Below, one piece after another: positions 36,368-47,786 of a DNA stretch of 64,000 nt. The DNA comes from Nicotiana tabacum (taxonomy: Eukaryota > Streptophyta > Magnoliopsida > Solanales > Solanaceae). The notes beneath the pieces are model-generated. The model worked only from the letters and a program-made list of their open reading frames with translations, made no database searches and was not told the DNA's origin. The stretch spans positions 38,203,804 through 38,267,803 of the forward strand of contig NC_134096.1 in the NCBI RefSeq assembly GCF_000715075.1, written 5' to 3'. The position numbers were made by a program, and so were the translations under genes. Each line of letters begins with the position of its first letter. Within the stretch, counting starts at the first letter, position 1.

Positions 36368-38107
36368 ATGCGGAGGAGTAGAAGTGCAAACAACCTCCTT
36401 CCTTTTGATCTAGAAATTGAAAGAACACTTCATAGAGTGAGGAGGGAAGTCGAAGCTAGAACGAGAATAGAAAGAGAGTTGGAAATCGTAGTTCAACCAC
36501 AACCAATAGAGATGGCAGGTAATGAGGAGCGTCCGGTGATTGAAGTCGCAAGGCCCAATCTTGCTAATATGACTCAGGCTATCGTGAAACCTGATATCAC
36601 GGGGCATTTTGAACTCAAATAGTACGTGGTACAGCTGATTCAGTCCACAGGACAATATGTGGGTCTATCTCATGAAGACCTGCAGAGGCACATTCAGAAC
36701 TTCTTGGAAATTACGGACACTTACAATTATCCGAACGTTTCCAAGGACTATGTCAGGCTGACACTATTTCCCTTTTCATTGTTAGGGGAAGCTAAGGAAT
36801 GGTTGCAAAAGGAGCCCGCGAACTCAATCCACACTTGGGATGATTTAGCAAGGAAATTCCTATTCAAGTTTTTCCCTACTAAGAAGACAAAAACGCTGAG
36901 GAGCCAAATTCTTGGGTTCCAACAACGGGATGGAGAGACACTTCGTCAAGCTTCGGAAAGATACAAGAAGCTACTCAGAGACTTCCCGTATCATTGTCAG
37001 ACTGATGAGGTATTGGGTCACACTTTTGTTGATGGGCTAGACGAGGCATCAAAGATGAATCTTGCTTCAGCTTGTGGGGGTAGTTGCATGTAGTGGCCGT
37101 AAAGTGAAATACAACTCTTGCTAAATAACTTCACTACTAATGACCATAATTGGCAAGGAGATGGGGACTCAAGAAGAGCAATTAAACATAAGGCAGCCGG
37201 GGTAATTGAGCTTGATGACTTCTCAGCCATGAGAGCAGATATTGTAAAGCTGGCAAATCAGATGAACAGAATGACAATGCAACAAACACAACAGATGCAA
37301 CATGTACAACAAATGTCTATTTGCTGTGAACTATGTGGTGATAGTCATATGAGTGATATGTGCCCCATGAATCCTGAATCTATATACTATGTGGGGCAAC
37401 AAAACAGAGGTCCGATGAATCAGCATGCACAATATGGGAACACTTACAATCTAAATTGGAGGAATCATCCTAACTTCTCATGTGGCGGAAATCAACAGAA
37501 TCAGTATAGGCCTCAAGGAAATTTCAATCAGCCTCAGAAGCTACCCCAACAAACAGAAGAGAGTACGAATGACTTGCTAAAAACGTTGTTGCTTGACAAT
37601 CAACAGCTCAGGACCGATTTCAGAAATCTTGAGAGGCAAATGGGGCAGTTAGCAACAAATCAAAATACTAGACCTACAGGCTCTCTTCCCAGTGATACAG
37701 AGAAGTACCCTCAAGTTAATGCAGTTACACTCAGAAATGGGAGAGAACTAGAGGAAGTGCCAAAGAAGATAAAGGACAAACCTATACCTGAGGGGGAGCT
37801 GACCCCTAAGGCAATACACGAGTCAAAGAAAAATGATGCAAGTTCAGAGCCAGTGGAGGCTGCAAGGCCACCACCACCTTTCCCCTAGAGATTGAAAAAA
37901 AAGAATGACGATCGCATGTTTAACAAATTTCTCTCTATGTTGAGTCTGGTTCAATTAAATATTCCATTGGTAGATGTACTTCATGAAATTACAAAGTATG
38001 CTAAGTACATAAAAGATATAATGGCTCACAAGAGGAAATTGACTGAGTTCAAGATAGTTGCACTTATTGAGGAGTGCACTTCAAGGGTCCAAAACAAGCT
38101 TCCTTAA
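36368..38107 (+). pseudogene. E3 gag with zinc knuckle
   Basis: Structural polyprotein of the Athila-like particle. From ATG at 36368: an N-terminal charged segment (LEIERTLHRVRREVEA), a capsid domain 36626-37093 (EAKEWLQKEPANSIHTWDDL, RKFLFKFFPTKKTKTLRSQI, LGFQQRDGETLRQASERYKK), then a nucleocapsid part with CELCGDSHMSDMC (C-x2-C-x3-H-x4-C, about 37327) and a Gln/Asn-rich tail. The C-terminal part (37892-38107, KKNDDRMFNKFLSMLSLVQL) leads into protease. Stops interrupt the frame at 36620 TAG, 37091 TAG, about 37099 TAA, 37886 TAG and 38105 TAA; most sit where a Gln codon is expected. Family assignment is firm. Confidence 0.88.
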
Positions 38108-39223
38108 AAGCTTAAGGATCCTGGCAGTTTCACCATCCCGGTGTGAATCGATAATATTGATGTGGGTTGTGCTCTTTATGATTTGGGGGTGAGCATAAAT
38201 CTGATGCCATTGTCCTTGTTTAAGCAATTGGGTTTGCGTTATCGTCATTTCATTAAAGATTTTTCGAAAATTTCTTCTCCTTTATGCAGGCTTCTTGAGA
38301 AAGATGTGCCCTTCAAGTTTGATGATGCCTGTCTGAAAGCATTTGAGGAGCTGAAGGGAAGGTTGGTGACTGCACCAATTATCATCACCACAGATTGGAC
38401 GCAATCATTTGAGTTGATGTGTGATGGAAGTGACATAGCAATCGGAGCTATTTTAGGGCAAAAGAGGGATAAAATCTTTCACTCCATTTATTATGCGAGA
38501 AAAACTATGAATCCAGCTCAGATGAATTATACAGTTACTGAAAAGGAGTTGCTTGCAGTGGTGTGGGCGTTTGACAAGTTTAGATCTTATCTAGTGGGAA
38601 CCAAAGTCATCGTTTACATAGATCATTCAACTATCAGATTCTTATTTGAAAAGAAAGACGTCAAGCCGAGGCTGATTCGTTGGGTCCTCCTCTTGCAAGA
38701 ATTTGACTTAGAGATCCGAGATCGAAAAGGGACAGAAAATCAAGTGGCTGATCACTTGTCCAGATTAGAAAGTCGGAACCATGTAGCTGAAGGAGGGTCA
38801 ATCAAAGAAACATTTCCTGATGAGCAGTTATTAGCAGTCACCTCAGGTGAAGCCCCATGGTATGCAGATTATGTGAATTTTATTGCAAGTGGGGTGACGC
38901 CACTAGAATTGACACCTGACAATAGAAGAAGATTCTTACATGATGTGAGACTCTACATGTGGGATGAGCCATTCTTATATAGGCAGTGCACAGATCAGTT
39001 GGTGCGAAGGTGTGTTCCTGAGGAAGAGATGAATGCTATACGGCATGACTGCCATGCTTCGCCTTATGGAGGTCATCACGGCGGGGATAAAACCGCCCAA
39101 AAAGTACTACAATCAGGTTTCTATTGGCCAAAATTGTTCAAGGATGCACATGCCTTTGTTAAAAATTGTGACAGATGCCAAAGAACCGGAACTATCACGA
39201 GGAAGCACGGGATGCCCTTGTAA
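38108..39223 (+). pseudogene. E3 pol: protease start fused in frame to RNase H and integrase zinc domain, RT deleted
   Basis: The protease begins with DPGSFTIPV and the active-site stretch ALYDLGVSINLMPLSLF (Asp-Leu-Gly). At about 38237-38243 the frame passes without a break into RYRHFIKDFSKISSPLCRLL, normally located after the RT palm. RNase H follows: CDGSDIAIGAILGQ, YTVTEKELLAVVWAFDKF, VIVYIDHSTIRFL and QVADHLSRLES. The integrase zinc domain is HDCHASPYGGHHGGDKTAQK with CDRCQRTG. Several hundred residues, comprising the rest of protease and the whole RT with its YxDD-type centre, are missing. Stops at about 38144 TGA and 39221 TAA. The frame is otherwise open for 353 codons across the junction. 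Either a recent internal deletion or a deletion-derivative family mobilised by relatives. Confidence 0.88.
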
Positions 39224-40141
39224 AATATTCTGGTAGTAGAGCTTTTTGATGTTTGGGGGATTGATTTCATGGGACCGTTCCCATATTCTAATAGGCACAG
39301 GTACATCTTGGTGGCGGTCGACTATGTTTCTAAGTGGGTGGAGGCCATTGCTCTTCCTACTAATGACGCAAAGGTAGTGGTAAGCTTTGTAAAGAAGCAC
39401 ATCTTCACACGTTTTGGGACTCCAAGAGTGTTGATAAGTGACGGGGGAACTCACTTTTGTAACAAATTGCTAAATAATGTTCTTGCAAAGTATGGAGTTA
39501 AGCATAAGTTTTCCACTGCCTATCATCCCCAAACGAGTGGTCAAGTAGAAGTTTCCAACAGAGAGGTAAAGCAGATTTTGGAGAAAACAGTAAGTGGGAA
39601 TAGAAAGGACTGGGCCGGGAAGCTGGATGATGCATTATGGGCATATCGCACTGCATACAAGACCCTCATAGGTACTTCTCCATACATGTTGGTTTATGGG
39701 AAGTCATTCCACTTGCCCGTTGAGCTTGAACACAAAGCCTATTGGGCGATTAAAAAGCTAAATATGGAGATGGACTTGGCCGGTGAGAAGAGATTGCTAC
39801 AACTCAACGAGCTTGATGAATTTCGATTGCATGCGTATAAAAATGCCAAATTGTATAAAGAAAAGACAAAGAGGTGGCATGATAAGCACATCTAACATCG
39901 TGAGTTTGAGCCAGGTCAAGAAGTTCTCTTGTTTAATTCGAGGCTAAAGCTCTTTCTTGGAAAGCTTAAATCTCGATGGTCGGGTCCGTTTGAAGTGGTT
40001 AGTGTGAAACCTCATGGGGCGGTGGAATTACGTGATATGAGTTCCAATGCAACATTCTTGGTAAATGGCCAGAGAGTAAAACACTATTGGGGTGGTGACA
40101 TTGCACATCACAAGACCTCGATGGATTTGGTGGAGGCGTGA
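39224..40141 (+). pseudogene. E3 integrase core and C-terminal domain
   Basis: Catalyses insertion of element DNA. After a TAA at 39221 (one transition from CAA) the frame continues: [18 protein letters not shown] (first Asp), [14 protein letters not shown] (second Asp) and [16 protein letters not shown] (Glu), giving a complete D,D,E set. [20 protein letters not shown] (40000 region) is the GPF/Y-type C-terminal module. A second stop, TAA at 39893, lies in [15 protein letters not shown]. No chromodomain is present, as expected for the Athila/Tat lineage. Frame 39269-39895 is 208 codons and well preserved. Confidence 0.88.
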
Positions 40142-42199
40142 AGAACGTATTGCGTCATGCCGCGACGTTAAATCAGGCGCTTGTTGAGAGGCAACCCAGC
40201 TTTACTGCTTTCTTTTATTTTTGTTTACTTTTTATTTTATTTTATTTTTATTATTTTGTAGTATTTATTTTTGTTTTGTATGATTATGAGCATAGGAAGC
40301 AAAGTCATTAGAAGAGTGCAAAAAGCGAGCTAGATGGTGAGGACTAAGTGTGTGGTGCCCACACAAAGGACGATGCCTGGGGGAAGTCTGAATACTTCGT
40401 GAGCCGCTATTGCTTCGGCCTTTGGCCTACCAGGGAGTCTCGTTTACCCTCTTATTATTTATAGTGTGCATTGAGGACATTGTAAAATTTTAAGTGTGGG
40501 GTGAGGAGATCGTTTGGATGAGTTTCTGTGCTATTTTAGCTTAGTTGTAGTACTCATTCTTAAGTGTAGTAGCTTTTGTGAAGAAACAAAAATGAAAAAA
40601 GTAGAAAATTGGACTTTTCCCGACGATTGATCTCTTAGACAGTTTTCTTGAGGGATTAAAGTCTAAACAAAAATCCAAAAATATGGCTTTTAGCTTTCTT
40701 TAGATAGTAATAATCCCCTGTGGTTTTTCTTTGTGCCTCGGTTCTTTTCCATGGGATGTAGTTTGAACCGGGTAGCTTTTTTATTTTCGAGTAGATTAGG
40801 AATTTAGGGAATAAAAGGAGCAAGAATGATGAACTTAGGCGCCCTTGACTTGTTTGATAGTAGCATATTTATGCTTCAGCATGTGTAGTATCTTCTGTAT
40901 GATTTGAAATTATTGATGATGCCTTGTTAAATTGGACAGCATGTTTTGTGGCGCCTATGTCTCGTTTACATGACTTATGTTCACCTTGAGCTTAATGCTT
41001 AATATCTCATTTCTCCGTGAATACTTACATTGTTTGAGAGTCGGAATATGATCGTCCTTAGTGAGTCATGTGCCATGTGTGGTGAGGTTTTTGTGTAGTC
41101 CATGTATTGTACTTGTGTCTAGAACTTGCCCAGTATGTGAGCTGAAGCAAAATTTGAGGTGATGCTCGGTTTGAAAAATGATTTTAGGCTTTCTTTGATC
41201 TTTTTGAGCTTATTGCTTATCAAAAATAAAATTTATCCCTAGTTAACCATTTTGAGCCTATTGACTTTTATTTGGTACCCACATTACAAGCCTATACCCT
41301 TTTTATTCTTAATTGACATTGTTTTGATCCTTTTACCTCTTAAAGCACTTTAATTGTTAGATGAGCGCTAAAAGAAGTAAGAAGGGACTAAGTGTGGGGT
41401 GACTTTTGAGTGGAACCAATGAAAGGAAGAAAGATGCACCTATTTTGTAAAATACTACACCACTAGCGTAAATTGAAAAAAAAAGAAGGAAAAATAGAAA
41501 TGAATAAATTGTTGTCTTGTTCTTGCTAGTGGGTATGAACTAAAGTAGTGCTTAAAGAAGAAGGGACTGTTTTGGGGGGTGATATTGTTTGTGAAATTGA
41601 AGTGGTATTGAAGAAAATACGTTTAAAGTAATTTTGTGATGTATTAAAGTGCTTAGGAGGGTGAGTCACTATTCCTTAAATATATCCTACCCGTCCCTTA
41701 GCCCACATTACAACTATGAGAAAGTCCTAATTGATTTTAGATCGAGCGAGCTTACATTAGTAGAGATTTACATTAAGGGCAAGCCTATGGTATCAATTGC
41801 ATGCATGTGACTTCTTTGTGAGAGTGAGCGATTTTCTTTGATATATGTGAGTCATTAAAATATATTTGATCATGAGATTCGAATGTGTGGATTGAACTCG
41901 CTCTCTTGTTCTTGTTGTTAGGGCACATGGTTTCACGAGGGATAGGTAACGTTATTAGACTTCTTGATGATGTTGGGTGTTCAAGCCATGAGTGCATTGT
42001 GACATTAAGTCAATTTTTGAGGTTAGGATTGTTGTGAGCATGTTGTCTTTGTTTGAATATTTTTAAAGAATGGCATAAGTAAAGGGAAGTGTATGTGATG
42101 CATATTCTAGAGCCTAATTATTGCAAATAACCATGGTCATATGTGTAGTGTGCTTTGAATAATAAGAGCTTAATTTTATTTCGTCTACTATAGTGATGG
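40142..42199 (+). mobile_element. E3 3' interior, non-coding
   Basis: About 2.06 kb between integrase and the purine tract. No frame longer than about 70 codons and no transmembrane-like env segment is visible. The phrase AAGTGTGGGGTGA-like recurs at about 40490, 41388 and 42225, apparently purine-tract-like repeats. Confidence 0.7.
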
Positions 42200-42237
42200 T
42201 TTGTTCGAGGACGAACAAAGGTTTAAGTGTGGGGTGG
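42200..42237 (+). promoter_or_regulatory. Stem-loop and polypurine tract of E3
   Basis: Inverted repeat TTTGTTCG-AGGA-CGAACAAA (42200-42219), then GGTTTAAGTGTGGGGTGG abutting the 3' LTR. The loop and inner four stem pairs equal those in E2 and N1 although the lineages differ. Confidence 0.75.
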
Positions 42238-43591
42238 TGATGTTGGGCATATTTTGATATGTGTTGATGTTACTTTACCCATGTTTTAACCGCTTTTTGA
42301 TGCTATTTGATCTTTAAAATGCCCAACATGGTTTAATTATTGGTTTTATGACTAATTGAGTTGTGTGTGATGATTTAGGGTGTTTGGAGTGCAAAAATAT
42401 GAAGAAAAGGTGCTCTAGGTAGAGGAAGAGGGGTTGGATGCGTCTCATCCAATCTAGAAAAAAATCAGATTTCGTACACCCTTAGCAGTGAAGTCGGCCC
42501 ATAGCATCCACCTTAGCATCCGCACCTGGGCAAAGCTGAGATGGAGGAACAACATCCACCCTAACATGCGAAGCTGAGAAGTGGAGGACGAGGTGGATGC
42601 AATGCATCCACCCTAGCATCAATCCCTGAAGCTGATTTTAATTAGAAATAGGAGAACTTTGGCCCATGACTTTTGTACGCAATATGTAAGCCAAAAACGC
42701 CTCTTTTAGGTCATCAAACATATTGGGAAGGGGGAAAAAGCCACGACAAAGCTCGGGAACCACGAAATTCATCTTGAGTTCTTATTTTTCCTTCTTTTAT
42801 TGATTATTATGCACTCTTGTGAATTATTTGATGATTGCATGAACATGAGTGGCTAAGAACCCTATTATTCTAGGGTCATGGGCGATACATGAATGTTGAT
42901 GTTTGAAGTTTAATTTGACAAAGTTGATTTTATCATATTGGGTTTTTTATTTAATTCTATTTTTAATTAATTTGCTAAGTAGCTAATAATAAATTACTAT
43001 CTACGAATCTAGAGTTGAACTCGAAAGTGAGAATTCTAGATTGCATATAGAATTAAATAGAGCAAGTTCTTGAACCCGGACATCGGGGAACGGATTCGCA
43101 ATTAGGATAGAAATATACCTAATTGTCTTGCTCGGTTGAGATACAGGAAGTGTAAATGCACTCTTGTTAATCTTAATTCTATAGACATATAGGCACTAAG
43201 TTAGCTTGAATAGGCGAGTAAGAACTCGGCAGATTCTTATGAGTAATATCAACCCTGTCAATCAACAATCCAAATAAATCAATTAGTTATTTTAAGCTAA
43301 GAATGCAACATGATTGTTAGATAACCCGTGACCCTGTAATATTATCTCCTATTGATTGTTATTTGAAATCATTTAAATGTTGTGGTTGATCTTTAGTATT
43401 TCATTACTTGATAGTTTTTAGGTAGTAAATTAGAAAATTATCTATTTTGTGAGAAATCGCTTGAATCGATAAGTTTTTTGAGTTTGAGTTAGTCAAAAGT
43501 TAATCATAAGTCTTCGTGGGAACGATACTCTACTCATTACTATATTACTTGATGACCACGTATACTTGCATGCGTGTGTTTGGTCGCAACA
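42238..43591 (+). repeat. 3' LTR of E3
   Basis: TGATGTTGGGCATATTTTG...GGTCGCAACA, 1354 bp, aligned to 34871-36240 with scattered substitutions and a deletion of about 13 bp around 42552 that removes one palindrome. Confidence 0.93.
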
Positions 43592-43615
43592 ATGTCGGCA
43601 GCAGGGGTACGGAGA

Positions 43616-45493
43616 TGTAACACCCCAGAAATATTTCAAAGTACTTAAGTGTAAGGCATGGTATATTTGTCAAGAAAATAATGTTTTATGGTGCCGGACT
43701 AGGCTTACGTGTTTGAGGGTTATAGAAGGCTCGGACTTTTTGGGTTGAACAATTCACGAGAATGAAAAGGAAAAATTTTGGCAGAAACTCACTAGGTCTT
43801 CATCCTAGAGGTAAGATTCTACACCCTAACCCTCAATTTCGAATTTTATGTGGAAATGGATAATAAGCAAGATAATTTCTAGGCAAGAGGGTTGGTTATT
43901 TTACATGCATGTGTTATCAAAGGGTGTAGAAAGGTTGTTGGGCTAAAAATGGTAAAGGTTGCGTTGTGGGATGATGGAATCCTCCATAAAAGGACCTTGA
44001 ACCTTAATGCACACCTAGTGTTTGATAAAATGTTCAAATGAGCTAGAACCATAATAATCTCCCTAATTGTGGTTCAATTTATTATATTTCTAAAATAGAT
44101 TGAAGTTGCTAAGAATTTCTGAATATTTAGAGTGTAAGGAAGCTCAAGTGAGGTATATTGGCTAAACTCTTCTTTAAGAGTTAGAATTCTCATTATCCTT
44201 GTGAGTTCCGAGATGTTGATTATAAATCGAGTATTCCAATCAGCTTTGTGATGAAGATATATGTTCAACTCGTATTTCAAATGCTCTTATCATATTGCAT
44301 TATAAATTGAGGATGTGTCCCAAACTATGGATTACGTATCCATATGTTATAATTTCTAGTTGTGATTTATGTGAAAGGTATTATGCCAAGTTGTGTAGAG
44401 ATTGTGATTGTGATACACCTCCACCCTCATACATTGGGGTGAGGCGGCATGACCGCTTTGTGTGAGGATTATGGTATAGAGATTGTGATTGTGATACACC
44501 TCCACCCGCATATATATTGGGGTGAGGCGGCAGAACCGCTTTGTGTAAGAATTATGATATTGTGGGACTGCACCTCCACCCGCTTACATTGGGGTGAGGC
44601 GGTACGACCGCTTTGTGTATAGCTTTGGTATTGTTGTGGCATCACCACCCGCATACAGGCGGCATAACCGCTTTGTGTAAGTTCTTAGTACTGTGGTTAT
44701 ATATCCACACACATACATTGGGGTGAGGCGACAGGGACTCTTGATTAGAGTTGTGGTATTGTACGTACACCACCTGCATTCAACGAGTGAGGCGGTGGGG
44801 CCACTTTGTGTGAAGATCCACATAGGATCTCATCTTAAATCTTATAAATGTTGTTGATAGCTTTTAATAAGCTTGCTATGGTTGAGACAGTTATTTATAT
44901 TATTCTATTGCCGCACTGGTTCATCATAATTATCTTGTATTTCTAAATTCTTAAATTGGTGTTTATTTTTCATACTAGTACTATTCGACGGTACTAACGT
45001 CCCTTTTTCCAGGGGCGCTGCATCTTTAAATGGATGCAGGTGGTTCCACAGCAGGAGTCATTGATCAGTGATAGCAGTACACCTTCTTCCCAGCTGACTT
45101 GGTGAGCCCCACTTCATCCCAGGGTCATGTATCTTTTGTTCTTTATGTATTCCATTTGAGGTATAGCCGGGGCCTTGTTGCCGACATTATCATTGTACTC
45201 ATCTTTATCTATAGAGGCTCCGTAGACATAGTGTGGGTTGTGTATTGGTGTTGGGGAAAGACAAACTATGTTATGTTGTGGTTGTATTACTTGTCCATTT
45301 GAGACTTTAAAAATGATGAAACTATTGGTAAGAAATTGGTAATTGCAGACATGACCACTTTATTGTTTAATTAAGGAAAACATATATTCTCTTTATTCAT
45401 GAATGAGTTTGGGTAGAAGGAATCTAACAGGCTTGCTCGGTCGGGTTCACTCGGTTGAGCGCTGGTCGCACTCCTCGGTTTTGGGGCGTGACA
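43616..45493 (+). mobile_element. Solo LTR in E2 gag
   Basis: TGTAACACCCCAG...GGGGCGTGACA, 1878 bp, same family as 8211-10379. The first 170 bp represent the 5' tip missing from that copy. The CG-rich dyad block is absent: GGCAGA joins AACTCACTAGG at about 43784. It carries the array 44396-44815. Flanks GGAGA (43611-43615) and AAGGG (45494-45498) do not match, so target duplication is not demonstrated. Confidence 0.82.
44396..44815 (+). repeat. Tandem array in solo LTR, about 6 copies
   Basis: Same unit as 9265-9690 (CACCTCCACCC-CATACATTGGGG, TGAGGCGGCA-GACCGCTTTGTGT), with one unit shortened near 44650. Confidence 0.85.
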
Positions 45494-46511
45494 AAGGGCC
45501 TTAAAGTAAAGAAGAGTGACACTACTAGGGTGAGATATAAATGTGATGTAGGATGTTCTTTTGAACGACCACCTAGGCATCTGCCACCTCTGTTACAGGG
45601 TTACAAGTATGACCGCTATACTCAGGAAGGACCAGGTGAAAGCTCCTGGGCGTCGGGTTTGCTGCGACATCGAGGTTAAGGGCAGACATGGCCATTTCCG
45701 TCGCGGTTCTGATGCTTGTTATACATGTAGACGTCCGGGGCATATGATGCGAGATTGCCCAAATAGAGATTCTGGGGGTATGGCACAACCAGCAAATTCA
45801 GTAACATTATCATCTATGTCCGTGCATCCTTCAAAGCGCGAGTCTCAGTCTTCGGCTGGTAGAGGTCGAGGTAGAGGTAGAGGTTCCAGTTCAGGTAGTA
45901 TTCAGAACCGTAGCTATGCTTTAGCGGGCCGGCACGACCAAGAGTCTTCACCAGACGTTATGATAGGTATGTTAACCATTTTCTCTCACGATGCTTATGC
46001 CTTGATAGACCTAGGATCTACTTTATCGTGTATTACCCCATTTGTCGCGGGGAAGTTTGGTATGCCTGAAATACTAAGTGATCCTTTTGTGGTATCTACA
46101 CTGGTCGGAGAATCGATTATTGCTAGACGGGTTTACCGAGGTTGTACGGTGATAGTTTGTGGTCGTCAAACCTCAGCTGACCTAGTTGAGCTAGATATGT
46201 TGGATTTTGATGCTATCATGGGCATGGACTGGTTGGCAACTTGCTATGCCACAGTTTATTGTCGAGCAAAGGCAGCCGGATTTCATTTTCCGGGTGAGCT
46301 AATCCTTGAATGGGTAGGTAATACAGCGACACCCAGAGGTAGGTTTATTTCCTATCTGAAGGCGATGAAAATGATCGCAAAAGGGTGCATTTATCGTATT
46401 GTGCGAGTTAGAGATGCAGATGCTGAGATACCTACACTTCAATCTATTCTAGTAGTCAAAGAGTACGCAGATGTATTTCTTGATGAACTTCCAGGTATTC
46501 CTCCAGAGTGA
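45494..46511 (+). pseudogene. E2 gag 3' end (zinc knuckle) and protease
   Basis: Continues E2 gag: SFERPPRHLPPLLQGYKYDR in one frame, then after a frameshift at about 45660-45690 a 316-codon frame contains CYTCRRPGHMMRDC (C-x2-C-x4-H-x4-C nucleic-acid-binding knuckle), an RGRGRGRG tract, and the aspartic protease: DAYALIDLGSTLSCITPFVA (catalytic Asp-Leu-Gly; Ser or Thr is usual in the middle), FDAIMGMDWLATCYATVYC. It ends with EYADVFLDELPGIPPE and a TGA at 46509, one transition from CGA, just before RT. Protease cuts the polyprotein into mature Gag and Pol units. Confidence 0.88.
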
Positions 46512-47786
46512 GACATTGATTTTGGCATCGATTTGCTTCCAGGAACTCAACCAATATCCATCCCTACGTATAGAATGGCACCTGCCGAATTGAAGGAGTT
46601 GAAGGAGCAGTTAAAAGATTTGTTGGAGAAAGGTTTCATCAGGCCCAGTACCTCACCTTGGGGTGCACCGGTACTATTTGTACGGAACAAAGACGGCTCG
46701 CTGAGGATGTGTATCGATTATAGTCAACTGAACAAGGTAACTATTAAGAATAAGTATCTACTTCCAAGGGTAGATAACTTGTTTGATCAGTTGCAAGGAG
46801 CTAGATGCTTTTCAAAGATAGATTTGAGGTTGGGGTACCACCAGGTCAGAGTTCGGGAGAAAGATATTCCCAAGACAGCCTTCAGGACCCGATATGGCCA
46901 CTTCGAGTTCCTTGTCATGTCCTTCGGGTTGGCGAATGCACCTGCCGTATTTATGGACTTTATGAATAGCCTATTCCGGCCATTTTTAGATCTGTTCGTG
47001 ATAGTATTTATTGATGATATTTTGGTTTATTCACGTTCATAGGATGAGTATGCAGACCACCTGCGAGCGGTACTCCAAACCCTCTGTGATAGTAAATTGT
47101 ATGCTAAGTTTTCTAAATGTGAGTTTTGCTTGAAGTGTGTAGCATTCTTGGGACACATTGTATCCGATGGCGGTATAAAGGTAGACACTTAGAAGATTGA
47201 GGCTATGAAATCCTGGCCTAGACCTACCACTCCGACATAGGTTCGTAGCTTTCTAGTCTTAGCAGGATACTACCGAAGGTTCGTAGAGGGTTTTTCTTCC
47301 CTTTAGGCACCATTAACGAAGTTGACACAGAAAGCAACTAAGTTTCAGTGGACGGAGGCTTGCGAGCAGAGTTTCCAAGAGCTTAAAAATAGGTTGACCT
47401 CAGCGCTAGTTCTAGCACTTCCAGAGGGTCCAGATGGTTATGCCATGTATTGTGATGCCTCAGGTGTTGTGTTAGGATGTGTCCTGATGCAACATGAGAA
47501 AGTAATTGCGTATGCTTCAAGGTAGGTAAGGAAGAACGAGCGGAATTATCCGACCCACGACCTCGAGTTAGCTGCGGTTGTCCATGCACTTAAGATATGA
47601 CGGCACTATTTATATGGTGTTCATGTTGATGTATTCACAGATGATAAAAGCTTGCAATATATCTTCCAGAAAAAAGAATTGAATTTGCAACAGAGGTGAT
47701 AGCTTGAGTTATTGAAAGATTACGATGTTAACATTCTCTACCATCCAGGCAAAGCCAATGTGGTAGCAGATGCCTTAAGTCGCTGA
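46512..47786 (+). pseudogene. E2 reverse transcriptase and RNase H
   Basis: Copies genomic RNA into DNA and degrades the RNA strand. RT 46533-47042 is open: [72 protein letters not shown] and the catalytic FIDDILVYS. Then stops at 47040, 47190, 47238, 47304, 47523, 47598, 47697, 47700 and 47784 interrupt the thumb and RNase H, whose pieces are clear: [56 protein letters not shown]. All stops lie one transition from CAG, CGA or TGG codons. The frame itself is not shifted across this stretch. Confidence 0.9.

Larger units (their letters stand above)
34866..43596 (+). mobile_element. E3: Athila-like Ty3/gypsy element lacking RT, nested in E2 gag
   Basis: LTRs 34871-36240 and 42238-43591. Flanking five bases are GTGTC (34866-34870) and ATGTC (43592-43596), a target duplication with one mismatch. 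The primer site is complementary to tRNA-Asp, and gag plus zinc knuckle, protease start, RNase H and integrase are present on the plus strand. The RT domain is absent. About 2.1 kb of non-coding DNA lies between integrase and 3' LTR, where Athila elements often carry an env-like frame. LTRs are nearly identical apart from substitutions and a deletion of about 13 bp, so it is younger than E2. Confidence 0.92.

Noticed and set aside
44396..44815. Regular repeats with variable spacers, CRISPR-like in layout
   Set aside because: Units and spacers both drift, the array is inside a plant LTR, and the same array occurs in a second LTR.
45573..45788. Antisense frame with Cys/His residues
   Set aside because: Mirror of the gag zinc-knuckle region of E2.
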